Shown: in pieces, positions 1-12,704 of the stretch | How positions within the stretch are numbered: position 1 is the first letter of the stretch | Layout of the letters: every line of letters starts with the position of its first letter | Assembly: GCF_020164745.1 (NCBI RefSeq) | Contig: NZ_JAIUGV010000002.1 | Location: 248,001 to 312,000 of the forward strand | DNA from: Mesorhizobium sp. ES1-4 | Lineage (GTDB): Bacteria > Pseudomonadota > Alphaproteobacteria > Rhizobiales > Rhizobiaceae | Direction: 5' to 3' | DNA: 64,000 nucleotides | Translations under genes and position numbers: made by a program | The notes under the pieces: generated by a model | The model's database searches: none | The model's input: the letters and a program-made list of their open reading frames with translations, nothing else | What the model was told of the DNA's origin: nothing

Positions 1-500
1 AGGCCGGCAAGACCTGGGGCTACGAAGTCGCGCTGCCGGCCGGCAAATTCCCAGCCGGATCGAGGACGTTGGCGCAATGGCAGGCGCTCGGCGTGGTCCG
101 CGCCAGCGGCAAGCCGTTCAAGAATCTCACTGACAAGGCGACGCTGAAAGTGCCGGACGGTCGTGGCGGGCCGGCCTTCCTGATGATCAGGAATTTCTCG
201 GTCATCAAGGCCTACAACAATGCCGACAAATACGCGCTCGCCGTCGGTCTGCTTGCCGACGAGATCGCCGGCGGCAACGGCCTGGTGCAGGACTGGAACC
301 GGCCCTTCACCAAGCTCAGCTTCGAGGAACGGCAGGAGCTGCAGAAGCGGCTTTCCCAGCATGGCCTTTATGATGGCAAACTCGACGGCAAGATCGGCGA
401 CGGCTCGAAGACGGCCATCATGGCCTATCAGGCAAAGGTCGGCTTGACCCAGGATGGCTATCCGAGCATGGAAGTGCTGAAATGGCTCAGGCAAAAATAG
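1..500 (+). CDS. Lytic murein transglycosylase, C-terminal part (cut by window start)
   Basis: The reading frame enters from the left edge (first whole codon at base 3) and stops at 498-500. The first ~100 residues visible match the end of an MltB-type soluble lytic transglycosylase domain (GYEVALP, TLAQWQALGV, FLMIRNFSVIKAYN, YALAVGLLADEIAGG). The last ~55 residues form a peptidoglycan-binding type 1 domain (ELQKRLSQHGLYDGKLDGKI, then TKTAIMAYQ-like and GYPSMEVL segments). Such enzymes cleave the MurNAc-GlcNAc bond in the periplasm, leaving 1,6-anhydroMurNAc. The catalytic Glu and signal peptide lie outside the window. The next gene, also exported, begins 33 bases downstream, so the two may be cotranscribed. 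Confidence 0.9.
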   Translation, partial: AGKTWGYEVALPAGKFPAGSRTLAQWQALGVVRASGKPFKNLTDKATLKVPDGRGGPAFLMIRNFSVIKAYNNADKYALAVGLLADEIAGGNGLVQDWNRPFTKLSFEERQELQKRLSQHGLYDGKLDGKIGDGSKTAIMAYQAKVGLTQDGYPSMEVLKWLRQK

Positions 501-532
501 GCCTGACGGCGCGTTGAACAGGGAGGGAGCGA

Positions 533-1762
533 TTGGTTTGGCCTGCGCGCATCGGGACGTTCGTTCGTCGCATGCCGGTGCTCATCCTGGCCTTCGCCGT
601 GCTCGCCATTGCCGTGGCCGGCGCCATGCATGCCCCGGCCATGGCGCAGGAGCAGCCGCAGCAGAGCCGGGGCTGGTCGTTGCGCGACCTCCTGTTTCCA
701 CGCCGCGGCGAGCGCGTCGAGCCGCCGCAGGACGTTCAGCAGGCGAAGCCTAAGCCGAAGAAAAAACCTCGTGCGCCTCGCCCGCCCGTCGAGCCAGCAG
801 CGCCCGTTGTTGAAAAAACGCCGGACGCCCGGACCGTCCTCGTGGTCGGCGACTTCATGGCGGCCGGCCTCGCCGAAGGTCTGGACGATGCCTTCGCCGA
901 GAACGCCGGCGTCAGGATCGTTGATCGCACAAATGGCTCGTCGGGGTTCGTGCGCGACGATTTCTATGATTGGCCCGAACAGATCAAATCGCTGCTCGAT
1001 ACCGAAAAACCCGCCGTCGTGGTCGTCATGCTGGGGTCAAACGACCGCCAGCAGATGAAGGTCGGCGACGTGCGCGAGCAGCCACGCTCGGAAAACTGGA
1101 CCAAGGAATACGAGCGCCGTACCGATGAGTTCGCCAACGCACTCGCAACCGCCAAAGTGCCTTTCCTGTGGGTCGGGATGCCGGCCTTCCGGGTGTCGAA
1201 CATGACCTCCGACATGCTGGCCTTCAACGATATCTACCACAAGGTCGCGGAGAGCCATGGCGGCGAATTCGTCGATGTCTGGGATGGCTTCGTCGACGAG
1301 AACGGCGCCTTCATCACCAACGGCCCCGACATGAACGGCCAGCCCGTGCGGCTGCGCGCCGATGACGGCATCAACGTGTCGAAGGCCGGCAAGCGCAAGC
1401 TCGCCTTCTATACCGAAAAGCCGCTGATGAAGATCCTTGGACTTGCCGCGCCAGGAAGCGTGGCGCCGGCCGTAGCGCCGGCGGGCGCCCCCGTCGAAGC
1501 ACCGGCTCCGGCGGCCGCGCCCATCGTCATCGATCGCACCCAACCGATGCTGCTCAACGATCCCGCGCTCGACGGCGGCACCGAATTGCTCGGCGCCGCC
1601 CCGCCGCCGAAGGCCAATCCAGCTCTTCCCGGCGAAAGGCTGGTGATCGAGGGCAAGGCGCCGGAAGCTTCGCCCGGACGCGCCGATGATTTCTCCTGGC
1701 CGCCGAAGGCAAGTCCGGCAGCCACAGCGGCCGCCGACACCACGACAGCCATCACCCCTTAA
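533..1762 (+). CDS. Exported SGNH/GDSL-fold protein (DUF459 type) with altered catalytic residues
   Basis: 409 residues from a TTG start preceded by GGGAGGGAG; an in-frame ATG at 572 is the alternative start. An N-terminal hydrophobic segment (residues ~14-38, ending HAPAMAQ) looks like a signal peptide or anchor. A basic, Pro-rich linker (~60-95) follows, then the SGNH fold (~100-305) and a Pro/Ala-rich tail. The fold is recognised from VLVVGD (101-107), VVVVMLGSND (block III, 162-171) and the C-terminal DDGIN..AGKRKLA block. Block I reads GDFM, with Phe108 where the nucleophilic Ser is expected, and the last block reads DGIN with Asn281 where His is expected. It may therefore be a non-catalytic or differently acting member, for example a cell-wall glycan-binding protein. 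That consequence is inference. Confidence 0.8.
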   Translation: MVWPARIGTFVRRMPVLILAFAVLAIAVAGAMHAPAMAQEQPQQSRGWSLRDLLFPRRGERVEPPQDVQQAKPKPKKKPRAPRPPVEPAAPVVEKTPDARTVLVVGDFMAAGLAEGLDDAFAENAGVRIVDRTNGSSGFVRDDFYDWPEQIKSLLDTEKPAVVVVMLGSNDRQQMKVGDVREQPRSENWTKEYERRTDEFANALATAKVPFLWVGMPAFRVSNMTSDMLAFNDIYHKVAESHGGEFVDVWDGFVDENGAFITNGPDMNGQPVRLRADDGINVSKAGKRKLAFYTEKPLMKILGLAAPGSVAPAVAPAGAPVEAPAPAAAPIVIDRTQPMLLNDPALDGGTELLGAAPPPKANPALPGERLVIEGKAPEASPGRADDFSWPPKASPAATAAADTTTAITP

Positions 1763-1763
1763 A

Positions 1764-1877
1764 TCGTTGTTTTGCGCAACTCCGGATGGAAAACCGTACA
1801 CACTTTTCCTGGAATTGCTCTCTAACTCTTTGTTTTCACGCAATTCCGGACGGAAAACCGCTACGCTGGAATTACTC
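1764..1877. repeat. Two adjacent copies of a rhizobial intergenic palindromic repeat
   Basis: The gap between the SGNH gene and gltD is filled by two side-by-side copies of one sequence. Copy 1 (about 1764-1821) runs from CGTTGTTTTGCGCAAC through TCCGGATGGAAAACCG to CTGGAATTGCTCT. Copy 2 (about 1824-1877) carries GTTTTCACGCAATTCCGGAC and GGAAAACCGC but lacks the CACTTTTC block before TGGAATTACTCT. A complete copy of the same element lies at about 40605-40667. The core CAATTCCGGACGGAAAACCG is of the kind seen many times in rhizobial genomes. The right end of copy 2 supplies the stop codon of gltD on the minus strand. Confidence 0.8.
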
Positions 1878-3331
1878 TAACGCGGCAGGACGGTCGTCCC
1901 CATCAGCGCCTCGTCGATCGAGCGCGCCGCCTGGCGGCCTTCGCGGATCGCCCAGACGACGAGCGACTGGCCGCGGCGCACGTCGCCCGCCGCGTAGAGG
2001 CGGTCGACGCTGGCCCTGTAGTCGCGGTCGTTGGCCTCGACATTCCTGGAGCGGCGGCTGTCGGTGGTGATCTTCATCTCACCCTCCAGTTCCGCCGCGA
2101 CACCTGCCATCGCCGGCCCGGCAAAGCCGATGGCTATGAAGGCGAGGTCGGCGCGGATGACGAATTCGGTGCCGGGGATCGGCTTGCGCTTCTCGTCGAC
2201 CTCGCAGCACTTGACGCCCGTAAGCTGGCCTTCCTCGCCGATGAATTCGAGCGTCGCCACCTGGAATTCGCGCTCCGCCCCTTCGGCCTGCGAGGACGAG
2301 GTGCGCATCTTGGTCGCCCAGTAGGGCCAGACGGCGAGCTTGTCTTCCTTCTCGGGCGGCTGTGGGCGGATGTCGAGCTGTGTGACGCGCACGGCACCCT
2401 GGCGGAAGGCGGTGCCGACGCAGTCGGAGGCGGTGTCGCCGCCACCGACGACGACGACATGCTGGCCGCCGGCGATGATCGGATGCGACGGCCATGCCAC
2501 GGACTGGATAGGCTCACCGCCGACGCGCCGGTTCTGCTGCACCAGATAGGGCATCGCGTCGTGCACGCCGCCGAGATCGTCGCCGGGAATACCGGCGGCG
2601 CGCGGCGTTTCCGAACCGCCGCAATAGAGCACCGCATCATGTTCGGCGAGGAGTTCCGCGACAGGCTTGTCGACGCCGACATTGACACCGCAATGGAAGC
2701 TGACGCCCTCGCCCTGCATCTGTTCGATGCGCCGGTCGATATAGCGCTTCTCGATCTTGAAGTCGGGAATGCCGTAACGCATCAGTCCGCCCGGACGGCT
2801 TTCGCGCTCATAGACATGCACGTCGTGGCCGGCGCGGCCAAGCTGCTGTGCGGCCGCCATGCCGGCCGGGCCGGAGCCGATGATGGCGACCCGCTTGCCG
2901 GTCTTCTTTTCCGGCGGGTAGGGCCTGATATGGCCGGTCTCGTAAGCCTTGTCGGCGATCGCCTGCTCCACCGTCTTGATGGCGACAGGGATATCCTCGA
3001 GGTTGAGCGTGCAGGCTTCCTCGCAAGGCGCCGGACAGATGCGCCCGGTGAACTCCGGGAAATTGTTGGTCGAGTGCAGGTTGCGGATCGCGTTGTCCCA
3101 GTCCCTGTTGTAGACGAGGTCGTTCCAGTCGGGGATCTGGTTGTGGATCGGACAGCCGGTCGGCCCGTGGCAGAACGGAATGCCGCAATCCATGCAGCGC
3201 GCGGCCTGTTTCTCGACCTCCTTGTCCGACATCGGCAGCGTGAATTCGCGGAAATGCCGGATGCGGTCGGAGGCAGGCTGGTACTTGTGCACCTGCCGGT
3301 CGATTTCGAGAAAGCCTGTTACCTTGCCCAT
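1877..3331 (-). CDS. gltD: Glutamate synthase [NADPH] small (beta) subunit
   Basis: 484 residues starting at ATG 3331 ([13 protein letters not shown]), the usual GltD N-terminus, with AGGAAC upstream; a longer frame to 3373 exists but is not typical. GltD delivers electrons from NADPH through FAD and [4Fe-4S] clusters to GltB, making two glutamates from glutamine and 2-oxoglutarate. Visible motifs are the N-terminal cysteine cluster [16 protein letters not shown] (~38-53), further cysteines in [10 protein letters not shown], the FAD-binding [14 protein letters not shown] (~155-168), the NADPH-binding [11 protein letters not shown], and a C-terminal [16 protein letters not shown]. Length is normal. 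It lies 141 bases downstream of gltB on the same strand; the stop codon is formed by an intergenic repeat. Confidence 0.97.
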   Translation of the reverse strand: MGKVTGFLEIDRQVHKYQPASDRIRHFREFTLPMSDKEVEKQAARCMDCGIPFCHGPTGCPIHNQIPDWNDLVYNRDWDNAIRNLHSTNNFPEFTGRICPAPCEEACTLNLEDIPVAIKTVEQAIADKAYETGHIRPYPPEKKTGKRVAIIGSGPAGMAAAQQLGRAGHDVHVYERESRPGGLMRYGIPDFKIEKRYIDRRIEQMQGEGVSFHCGVNVGVDKPVAELLAEHDAVLYCGGSETPRAAGIPGDDLGGVHDAMPYLVQQNRRVGGEPIQSVAWPSHPIIAGGQHVVVVGGGDTASDCVGTAFRQGAVRVTQLDIRPQPPEKEDKLAVWPYWATKMRTSSSQAEGAEREFQVATLEFIGEEGQLTGVKCCEVDEKRKPIPGTEFVIRADLAFIAIGFAGPAMAGVAAELEGEMKITTDSRRSRNVEANDRDYRASVDRLYAAGDVRRGQSLVVWAIREGRQAARSIDEALMGTTVLPR

Positions 3332-3472
3332 AGTCCAGTTCCTGCTGTCCAGATGGTACGGATTTCGCCGCACCCGTTAACCTCTTGAGGCAGCCATGGC
3401 AACCTTGCGCCCGAGGTCAAACTGTCGATGAAGGTGGGCCGGGAAGCCTGGGCTCCCCGGCAATTGCAAAGT

Positions 3473-8206
<4,734 letters not shown>

Positions 8207-8680
8207 GGTCTTATCCTCCGTTCCGTGTCCCGTCGGGCGCTGGTGGGCCTCGGCGAGCACCTGGACTCGCCTTTCATTCTTGCGGCACGTCTTGCGAAAT
8301 CGCCGAACCAAGCGGCGCGCCGCTGGCTCACATCCGGTATCGTACAGGCCAGAACTGGTCCGTCCACCTGTCGCTCGCGGCAAAAGCCGGAGTGGCCCGA
8401 ACGATACGCCAATCCAGCCTGTTTTGTGCGACAAAATAAGACAGCACTACTGTCCTAAATTTTTATGACAGAAATCCTGGACCCACACAAGACCGATTCA
8501 CAAAAAACTTGGCCGCGCCGCGACACAAAATTTCGCGGGACGATTACAAAACGTAAGCTTCGGTCTCCGAAGGCGCCGCGTGCCCGACGCTGGCTTTACC
8601 TGTTTTCTTGTACCTGGCCCTTGCGGGAGGGTCATGAAAGCGATCAAGGTCCCGACGATTTTCCCAACACAGGCAGACAC
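8207..8680. other. Intergenic region between divergent gltB and threonine aldolase
   Basis: 474 bases with no convincing gene. It should hold the promoters for gltB (leftward) and the aldolase gene (rightward). The one clear structure is the inverted repeat at 8437-8457. A frame continuing upstream of the aldolase start from 8465 codes for basic, low-quality sequence with no family resemblance, so I treat it as non-coding. Confidence 0.6.
8437..8457. promoter_or_regulatory. 21-bp inverted repeat, candidate operator upstream of gltB
   Basis: TAAGACAG-CACTA-CTGTCCTA is an 8+5+8 inverted repeat with one mismatch between arms. It sits 231 bases upstream of gltB and ~224 bases upstream of the aldolase ATG. 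A related CTGTC...GACAG pair continues to 8474. The size and symmetry suit a dimeric repressor of the TetR or GntR type; which protein binds it is unknown and no such regulator is encoded beside it. Confidence 0.4.
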
Positions 8681-9733
8681 ATGTTCTTCGTTTCCGACAA
8701 TTGGGCAGGCGCCCACCCAAGCATTTCAGCCGGCCTCTCGGCTCATGGCGCGGGCTTCTCGACCGCTTATGGCGACGGTGCCCTCGACCAGGCCGTCTAT
8801 CGCCGCTTCAGCGAGATATTCGAACGCGAGGTGGCGGTGTTCTTCGTGGCGACCGGCACCGCCGCCAATTCGCTGTCGCTGACGACCTACAACAAACCCG
8901 GCGGCATTTCCTTCGCCCATCGCGAATCGCATGTCATCGAGGACGAATGCGGCGCGCCGGAATATTTCTCCGGCGGCGCGCGGCTGCACGCGGTCGATGG
9001 CGCGCTGGGCAAGGTCGACCCGCACAATCTGGACAGGGCGATCGGCCGTTTCGCCGGCGAGGTGGTCCATTGGGGCCGGCCGATGGCCGTCTCGATCACT
9101 CAGTCGACCGAGGTCGGCACCGTTTACGGCTTGGACGACATCGATGCGATCTCGGCCATCGCCAAGCGCCATTCCGTGCCATTGCATATGGACGGCGCCC
9201 GCTTTGCCAACGCGCTGGCCGCGCTCGAAACGACGCCGGCTGAAATGACCTGGAAACGCGGTGTCGACATCCTGTCCTTCGGCGGCACCAAGAATGGCTG
9301 CTGGTGCGCCGAGGCGATCGTGCTTTTCGATCTCGACCGCGCCAAGGAATTGGCGTTCCTGCGCAAGCGTGCCGCGCAGCTGTTTTCAAAGTCGCGTTTC
9401 GTCGCGGCGCAGTTCGGAGCCTATTTCAAGGACGGGCTGTGGCTCGACACAGCGCGCCATGCCAACGCCATGGCCGCGCGCCTGGCGGCGGTGATCGAGG
9501 ATTCGGCCGCGGCCAAGCTCGCCTGGCTGCCGCAGGCCAACGAAGTCTTCGCGGTGATCAGGAAGACGGAAGCCGAGAAGCTGCAGGCGGCTGGCGCGGC
9601 CTTCTACGACTGGCACAGGCCGCACGGCTTCGACGGCCATATCGGCGAGGACGAGATGCTCTACCGCTTCGTCACCAGTTTTGCGACGACCTCGGAGGAA
9701 GTCGACCGCTTTGGCCAGTTGATCGCCGGCTAG
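8681..9733 (+). CDS. Low-specificity threonine aldolase family protein (PLP enzyme)
   Basis: 350 residues from ATG 8681 (MFFVSDNWAGAHPSI), the usual family start. The enzyme class splits L-threonine or L-allo-threonine into glycine and acetaldehyde in the cytosol. Diagnostic parts are the fold-type I PLP signature: VFFVATGTAANSLSL (phosphate-binding region), HMDGARFANAL (Asp and Arg contacting PLP), and DILSFGGTKNGCWCAEA, whose Lys forms the Schiff base with PLP. A C-terminal ANEVFAVI...YRFVTSFATT domain closes the protein. Length fits bacterial members (~340-350). It stands alone between gltB and hsp20. Substrate preference (L-threonine, allo-threonine or another beta-hydroxy amino acid) cannot be read from sequence. 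Confidence 0.9.
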   Translation: MFFVSDNWAGAHPSISAGLSAHGAGFSTAYGDGALDQAVYRRFSEIFEREVAVFFVATGTAANSLSLTTYNKPGGISFAHRESHVIEDECGAPEYFSGGARLHAVDGALGKVDPHNLDRAIGRFAGEVVHWGRPMAVSITQSTEVGTVYGLDDIDAISAIAKRHSVPLHMDGARFANALAALETTPAEMTWKRGVDILSFGGTKNGCWCAEAIVLFDLDRAKELAFLRKRAAQLFSKSRFVAAQFGAYFKDGLWLDTARHANAMAARLAAVIEDSAAAKLAWLPQANEVFAVIRKTEAEKLQAAGAAFYDWHRPHGFDGHIGEDEMLYRFVTSFATTSEEVDRFGQLIAG

Positions 9734-9750
9734 CCGATATTCCCGACAAC

Positions 9751-9777
9751 AAAAAAGCGGCGCCTTTCGGCGCCGCT
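9751..9777 (-). terminator. Rho-independent terminator of hsp20
   Basis: On the minus strand AGCGGCGCC-GAAA-GGCGCCGCT forms a perfect 9-bp stem with a GNRA-like loop followed by TTTTTT, 33 bases past the hsp20 stop codon. In the opposite direction it follows the aldolase gene but lacks a good U-run, so it mainly serves hsp20. Confidence 0.85.
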
Positions 9778-9809
9778 TCCGTCTCGGGAGGAGACTTGAA
9801 CTAGCCTTG

Positions 9810-10277
9810 TTAGGCTGCAGTCTTGGCCTCGATCTGCTTGGCTTTGGCCGGAGCCGAGGTGATCGCGATCTTGCGCGGCTTCAGCTCTTCGGGAATGTTG
9901 CGCTTGAGATCGACGAAGAGCAGGCCGTTCTTCAGCGCGGCGCCGACGACTTCAACGTGATCGGCAAGCTGGAAGCGGCGCTCGAAGGCCCTGGAGGCGA
10001 TGCCTCGATAGAGCAGTTCCGAACCTTCACCGGTGCCCTCGTCCTTGCGCTCACCCTTCACGGTCAGCACGTTGCGGTGGGCCTCGATCGAGATTTCGTC
10101 GTCCGAGAAGCCGGCGACCGCCATCGAGATCCGGTAGGAATCCTCGCCGGTGCGCTCGATGTTGTAGGGCGGATAGGTCTGCGCGCCATCGGGCTGCGCG
10201 AGCGAATCGAGCATGGTGAAGAGACGGTCAAAGCCGACGGTCGAACGGTAAAGCGGGGAAAAATCAACGTGACGCAT
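9810..10277 (-). CDS. Small heat shock protein, Hsp20/IbpA family
   Basis: 155 residues from ATG 10277 (MRHVDFSPLYRSTVGFDRLF), the standard start of rhizobial IbpA-like proteins, with AGGAGA just upstream. These ATP-independent chaperones form large oligomers and hold unfolding proteins for DnaK and ClpB. The N-terminal arm (1-35) is followed by the alpha-crystallin domain (~40-125) with YRISMAVAGFSDDEISIEAH and GIASRAFERRFQLADHVEV; the ALKNGLLFVDLKRNIPEE segment is the last conserved block, and the tail is Lys/Ala-rich. Control is visible: a near-consensus sigma32 promoter (10383-10411), a ROSE-like thermometer covering the ribosome-binding site (10278-10345) and a terminator (9751-9777), so this is a single-gene heat-shock unit. 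Confidence 0.95.
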   Translation of the reverse strand: MRHVDFSPLYRSTVGFDRLFTMLDSLAQPDGAQTYPPYNIERTGEDSYRISMAVAGFSDDEISIEAHRNVLTVKGERKDEGTGEGSELLYRGIASRAFERRFQLADHVEVVGAALKNGLLFVDLKRNIPEELKPRKIAITSAPAKAKQIEAKTAA

Positions 10278-10345
10278 GATGTGTTCTCCTGTTGAGCAAC
10301 ATGGTTTGCGTATGGCCGTGCGAAACCCGTAAGCGGCGTTTCGGG
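10278..10345 (-). promoter_or_regulatory. ROSE-type RNA thermometer in the hsp20 5' UTR
   Basis: Read on the minus strand, the segment before the start codon is GTTGCTCAACAGGAGAAC. TTGCT (10295-10299) can pair with the Shine-Dalgarno AGGAG (10286-10290) across a CAAC loop, leaving one internal G opposite G. This U(U/C)GCU against AGGA(G) pairing, with its weak G-G position, is the hallmark of ROSE elements that block rhizobial hsp20 translation until heat melts the helix. A second hairpin (10321-10343, arms CGAAAC and GTTTCG) lies just 5', as in known multi-hairpin ROSE leaders. From the predicted start site the leader is ~100 nt, a typical ROSE size. Confidence 0.75.
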
Positions 10346-10382
10346 AAGACCAGCGGCCCCGACATTGGCGGCCGCAACCCAC

Positions 10383-10411
10383 ATCTGGGGAGCGCTTGAA
10401 AGCATTTCAAG
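10383..10411 (-). promoter_or_regulatory. Sigma32 (RpoH) heat-shock promoter of hsp20
   Basis: On the minus strand CTTGAAA (10405-10411) is followed, after exactly 14 bases, by CCCCAGAT (10383-10390). This closely matches the RpoH consensus CTTGAAA-N14-CCCCATNT. It lies ~105 bases upstream of the hsp20 ATG, in line with the length of the ROSE leader. Confidence 0.85.
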
Positions 10412-10755
10412 TTTCGTTGGCCGGCAAAAAAGAGTGAGGCGGCCAGCCTTTGGATGAACGGCAGATGAACCGGTGCTTCGGCGCCCGTTCAGACAGCCAC
10501 CGCTAACGTGGCTTTCAAGATCAAAGTTGACGGCGCCTGATCTGCAGAGGTGCCGCATCGAGGCCGAACCGGGTGTTAACGTCCCTTCCTCCCGGATCGA
10601 CAGGGGCCGGAAGCGCGCTCAAAGCCGCTTCCGGCCTTCCCCGTTGCAGTCCCGATTACCCGGAACGCCTTTGCTTTTAACGCATTGGCGTCTATCACCT
10701 TGGCGGGGCCAGCCATCTCGGGCAGGCACGGAAGACGCCGAGCACGAAGCGCCGA
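10412..10755. other. Intergenic region between hsp20 and the alpha/beta hydrolase gene
   Basis: 344 bases without a supported gene. It contains a direct repeat GATGAAC at 10453-10459 and 10464-10470 (11-bp spacing), a G+C-rich inverted repeat around GGCCGGAAGCG...CGCTTCCGGCC (about 10605-10638), and presumably the rightward promoter of the hydrolase gene at 10756. No clear -35/-10 pair stood out. Confidence 0.5.
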
Positions 10756-11733
10756 ATGACGGACATTTTCCACGACACTCCGCTTTTCCATGAAACCGAG
10801 GGCAATCCGCGGCCGGAAAACGCCACCGGCGGCTTCCTAACCACGCGCGACCGCAAGAAGATACGTTACGGCCTGTTTCCCCCGGTGGCGCGTCCGATGC
10901 GGGGCACCGTGGTGCTGCTCGGCGGCCGCAACGAGTGCATCGAGAAATATTTCGAGACCATCCGCGACCTTGCAGCCCGGGGCTTTGGCGTCGCCACCTT
11001 CGATTGGCGCGGCCAGGGCGATTCCGACCGGCTTATCCGCGACCGCCAGCGCGGCTATGTCAGGTCCTTCCGCAACTATACGGCCGATCTGGAACAGTTC
11101 TTCGAGGAGATCGTGCTGCCCGATTGCCGCGGCCCGTACTACATCCTCGCGCATTCTGCAGGGGCCGTGATCGCCCTCCTTGCGGCGCCGTCGATGGTGA
11201 ACCGCGTGCGCCGCATGGTGCTGATCGCGCCATTCCTGACGTTGCCCGACCTGCCGGTCTCGATTGGGACGGTCCGCCGGGTCTGTTCGTTTTTCTGCGC
11301 CCTGGGGCTTGGCCGGCTCTACGCCGCCTGGGGTCCACGGCCGAGACACACGCTGCCCTTCGAAGCCAACAAGGTGACGAGCGATCCGCAACGCTATCGT
11401 CGCAATACGCGCATCTACGAAGAGTATCCGCAACTGGCGCTTGGCGGCCCGACGATCCGCTGGCTGCGGGCGGCGGCGAAGGCGTCGGAAGCCATCAGCG
11501 ACCCCGACTTCATGGCCCGCATTCAGGTGCCTCTGCTGATCATCGCCGCCGGTGCCGACCAGGTCGTCTCGACCAAGGCGGTGGAAACATACGCGAGAAA
11601 TCTGCGGCTCGGTTCGCTGCTGATGATCGACGGCGCCAAGCACGAAATCCTGCAGGAAGTCGATCTCTACCGCGAACAGTTCCTCGCCGCCTTCGACGCC
11701 TTCATCCCTGGCTCGGACGACCCGAGCACCTGA
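10756..11733 (+). CDS. Alpha/beta hydrolase, lysophospholipase (PldB-like) family
   Basis: 325 residues. The alpha/beta hydrolase fold is shown by a strand-turn GTVVLLGGRNECIEKY, the oxyanion region FDWRGQGDSDR, the nucleophile elbow AHSAGA with Ser134, Asp in IAAGADQVVS and His in DGAKHEIL, giving a complete Ser-Asp-His triad. FDWRGQG is characteristic of monoglyceride lipase/PldB-type proteins, which release fatty acids from lysophospholipids or monoacylglycerols. There is no signal peptide, so it probably acts in the cytoplasm or at the inner membrane. It is convergent with the HisN-like gene, 28 bases away. The true substrate is not determinable here. Confidence 0.85.
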   Translation: MTDIFHDTPLFHETEGNPRPENATGGFLTTRDRKKIRYGLFPPVARPMRGTVVLLGGRNECIEKYFETIRDLAARGFGVATFDWRGQGDSDRLIRDRQRGYVRSFRNYTADLEQFFEEIVLPDCRGPYYILAHSAGAVIALLAAPSMVNRVRRMVLIAPFLTLPDLPVSIGTVRRVCSFFCALGLGRLYAAWGPRPRHTLPFEANKVTSDPQRYRRNTRIYEEYPQLALGGPTIRWLRAAAKASEAISDPDFMARIQVPLLIIAAGADQVVSTKAVETYARNLRLGSLLMIDGAKHEILQEVDLYREQFLAAFDAFIPGSDDPST

Positions 11734-11761
11734 CCGGCACCCTTCCATGGGCAGAACTGCA

Positions 11762-12550
11762 TCAGCGGCGCAAGGCAGCCATGGCGGCCGCGTGAAGCTC
11801 CGGCGTCGCGGCGGCCAGCACATCGCCGCCTTTTTCCGCCGGCCCCCCGTCGAAAGTGGTGACGACGCCGCCGGCCTTCTCGATGATCGGGATCAGCGCG
11901 ACGATGTCGTAAGGTTTCAACCCCGGATCGGCGACGATATCGACGCTTCCCGAGGCGATCATGGCGAAGGCATAGCAATCGGTGCCGTAGCGGGCGAGTT
12001 GCACCTGTTTCTCGAACGCGTCATAGCGCGTGCGCGCCTCCCCCGTGAACAGCGCCGGCGTGGTGGTGAACAGCGTCGCATCCGCCAGCCTGGTCGTCTT
12101 GCGGGTCGAAAGCTTGCGCGGCCCGCCCGGTCCCTCATAGTGCGAGCCGGATTGATTGGCGTAGAATAGTTCGCCGATGAACGGCTGCGACATCATGCCG
12201 GCGACAGCGTCGCCATCGACCGTCAGGCCGACCAGCGTGCCCCATACCGGCAGGCCAGAGATGAAGGCGCGCGTGCCGTCGATCGGATCGATCACCCAGA
12301 CATGCCGGCTGGCCGTGTTTTCGCTGCCATGCTCCTCGCCAAGAATGCCATGGTCGGGATATTCGGCCGATATGAGCGCCCGAATAGCGCGCTCGGCCTC
12401 CTGGTCGGCCTCGGTGACCGGATCGAAACTGCCCTTTTCCTTGTTGGCGACCACGCCCTGCCTGCGGAAGCGCGGCAAGGTTTCGGCCGCTGCCGCTTGC
12501 GCGATGCGGCGCATGAAATCGATGCTGATGTCCAACTGATTCCCCCGCAT
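11762..12550 (-). CDS. hisN: Inositol monophosphatase-family phosphatase, probable histidinol-phosphatase
   Basis: 262 residues from ATG 12550; a TTG at 12535 with GGGGGAATC before it is an equally possible start. The protein has the full Mg2+-dependent IMPase signature: ILGEEHGSE (metal ligand Glu), WVIDPIDGTRAFISGLP (the DPIDGT motif) and the C-terminal D-containing GLKPYDIVALIPIIEKAGG. Family members hydrolyse small phosphate monoesters. The short insertions and RAFISGLPVWGTLVGL segment resemble the HisN subgroup that completes histidine synthesis by dephosphorylating histidinol phosphate in actinobacteria and many alphaproteobacteria. Inositol-1-phosphatase activity is the alternative. 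No other his gene is nearby, as is usual for hisN. Confidence 0.85.
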   Translation of the reverse strand: MRGNQLDISIDFMRRIAQAAAAETLPRFRRQGVVANKEKGSFDPVTEADQEAERAIRALISAEYPDHGILGEEHGSENTASRHVWVIDPIDGTRAFISGLPVWGTLVGLTVDGDAVAGMMSQPFIGELFYANQSGSHYEGPGGPRKLSTRKTTRLADATLFTTTPALFTGEARTRYDAFEKQVQLARYGTDCYAFAMIASGSVDIVADPGLKPYDIVALIPIIEKAGGVVTTFDGGPAEKGGDVLAAATPELHAAAMAALRR

Positions 12551-12704
12551 TGCGGTCTGTCCGAACCCGGCTCTGCCGCACCCCGTCCACCAAAACAAGG
12601 TTTTGACGCCTTGGTCGGCCCGCTCACCGTTGCCCAAATGTCACATGAGCATGACCGGAGCGTGATTTCCACATCACTCTTAATTAAAAAAGCCTGAAGG
12701 TCGC

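Noticed and set aside
8465-8680. N-terminal extension of the threonine aldolase
   Set aside because: 72 extra residues are basic and unlike the family, whose proteins begin near MFFVSDNW; ATG 8681 is used instead.
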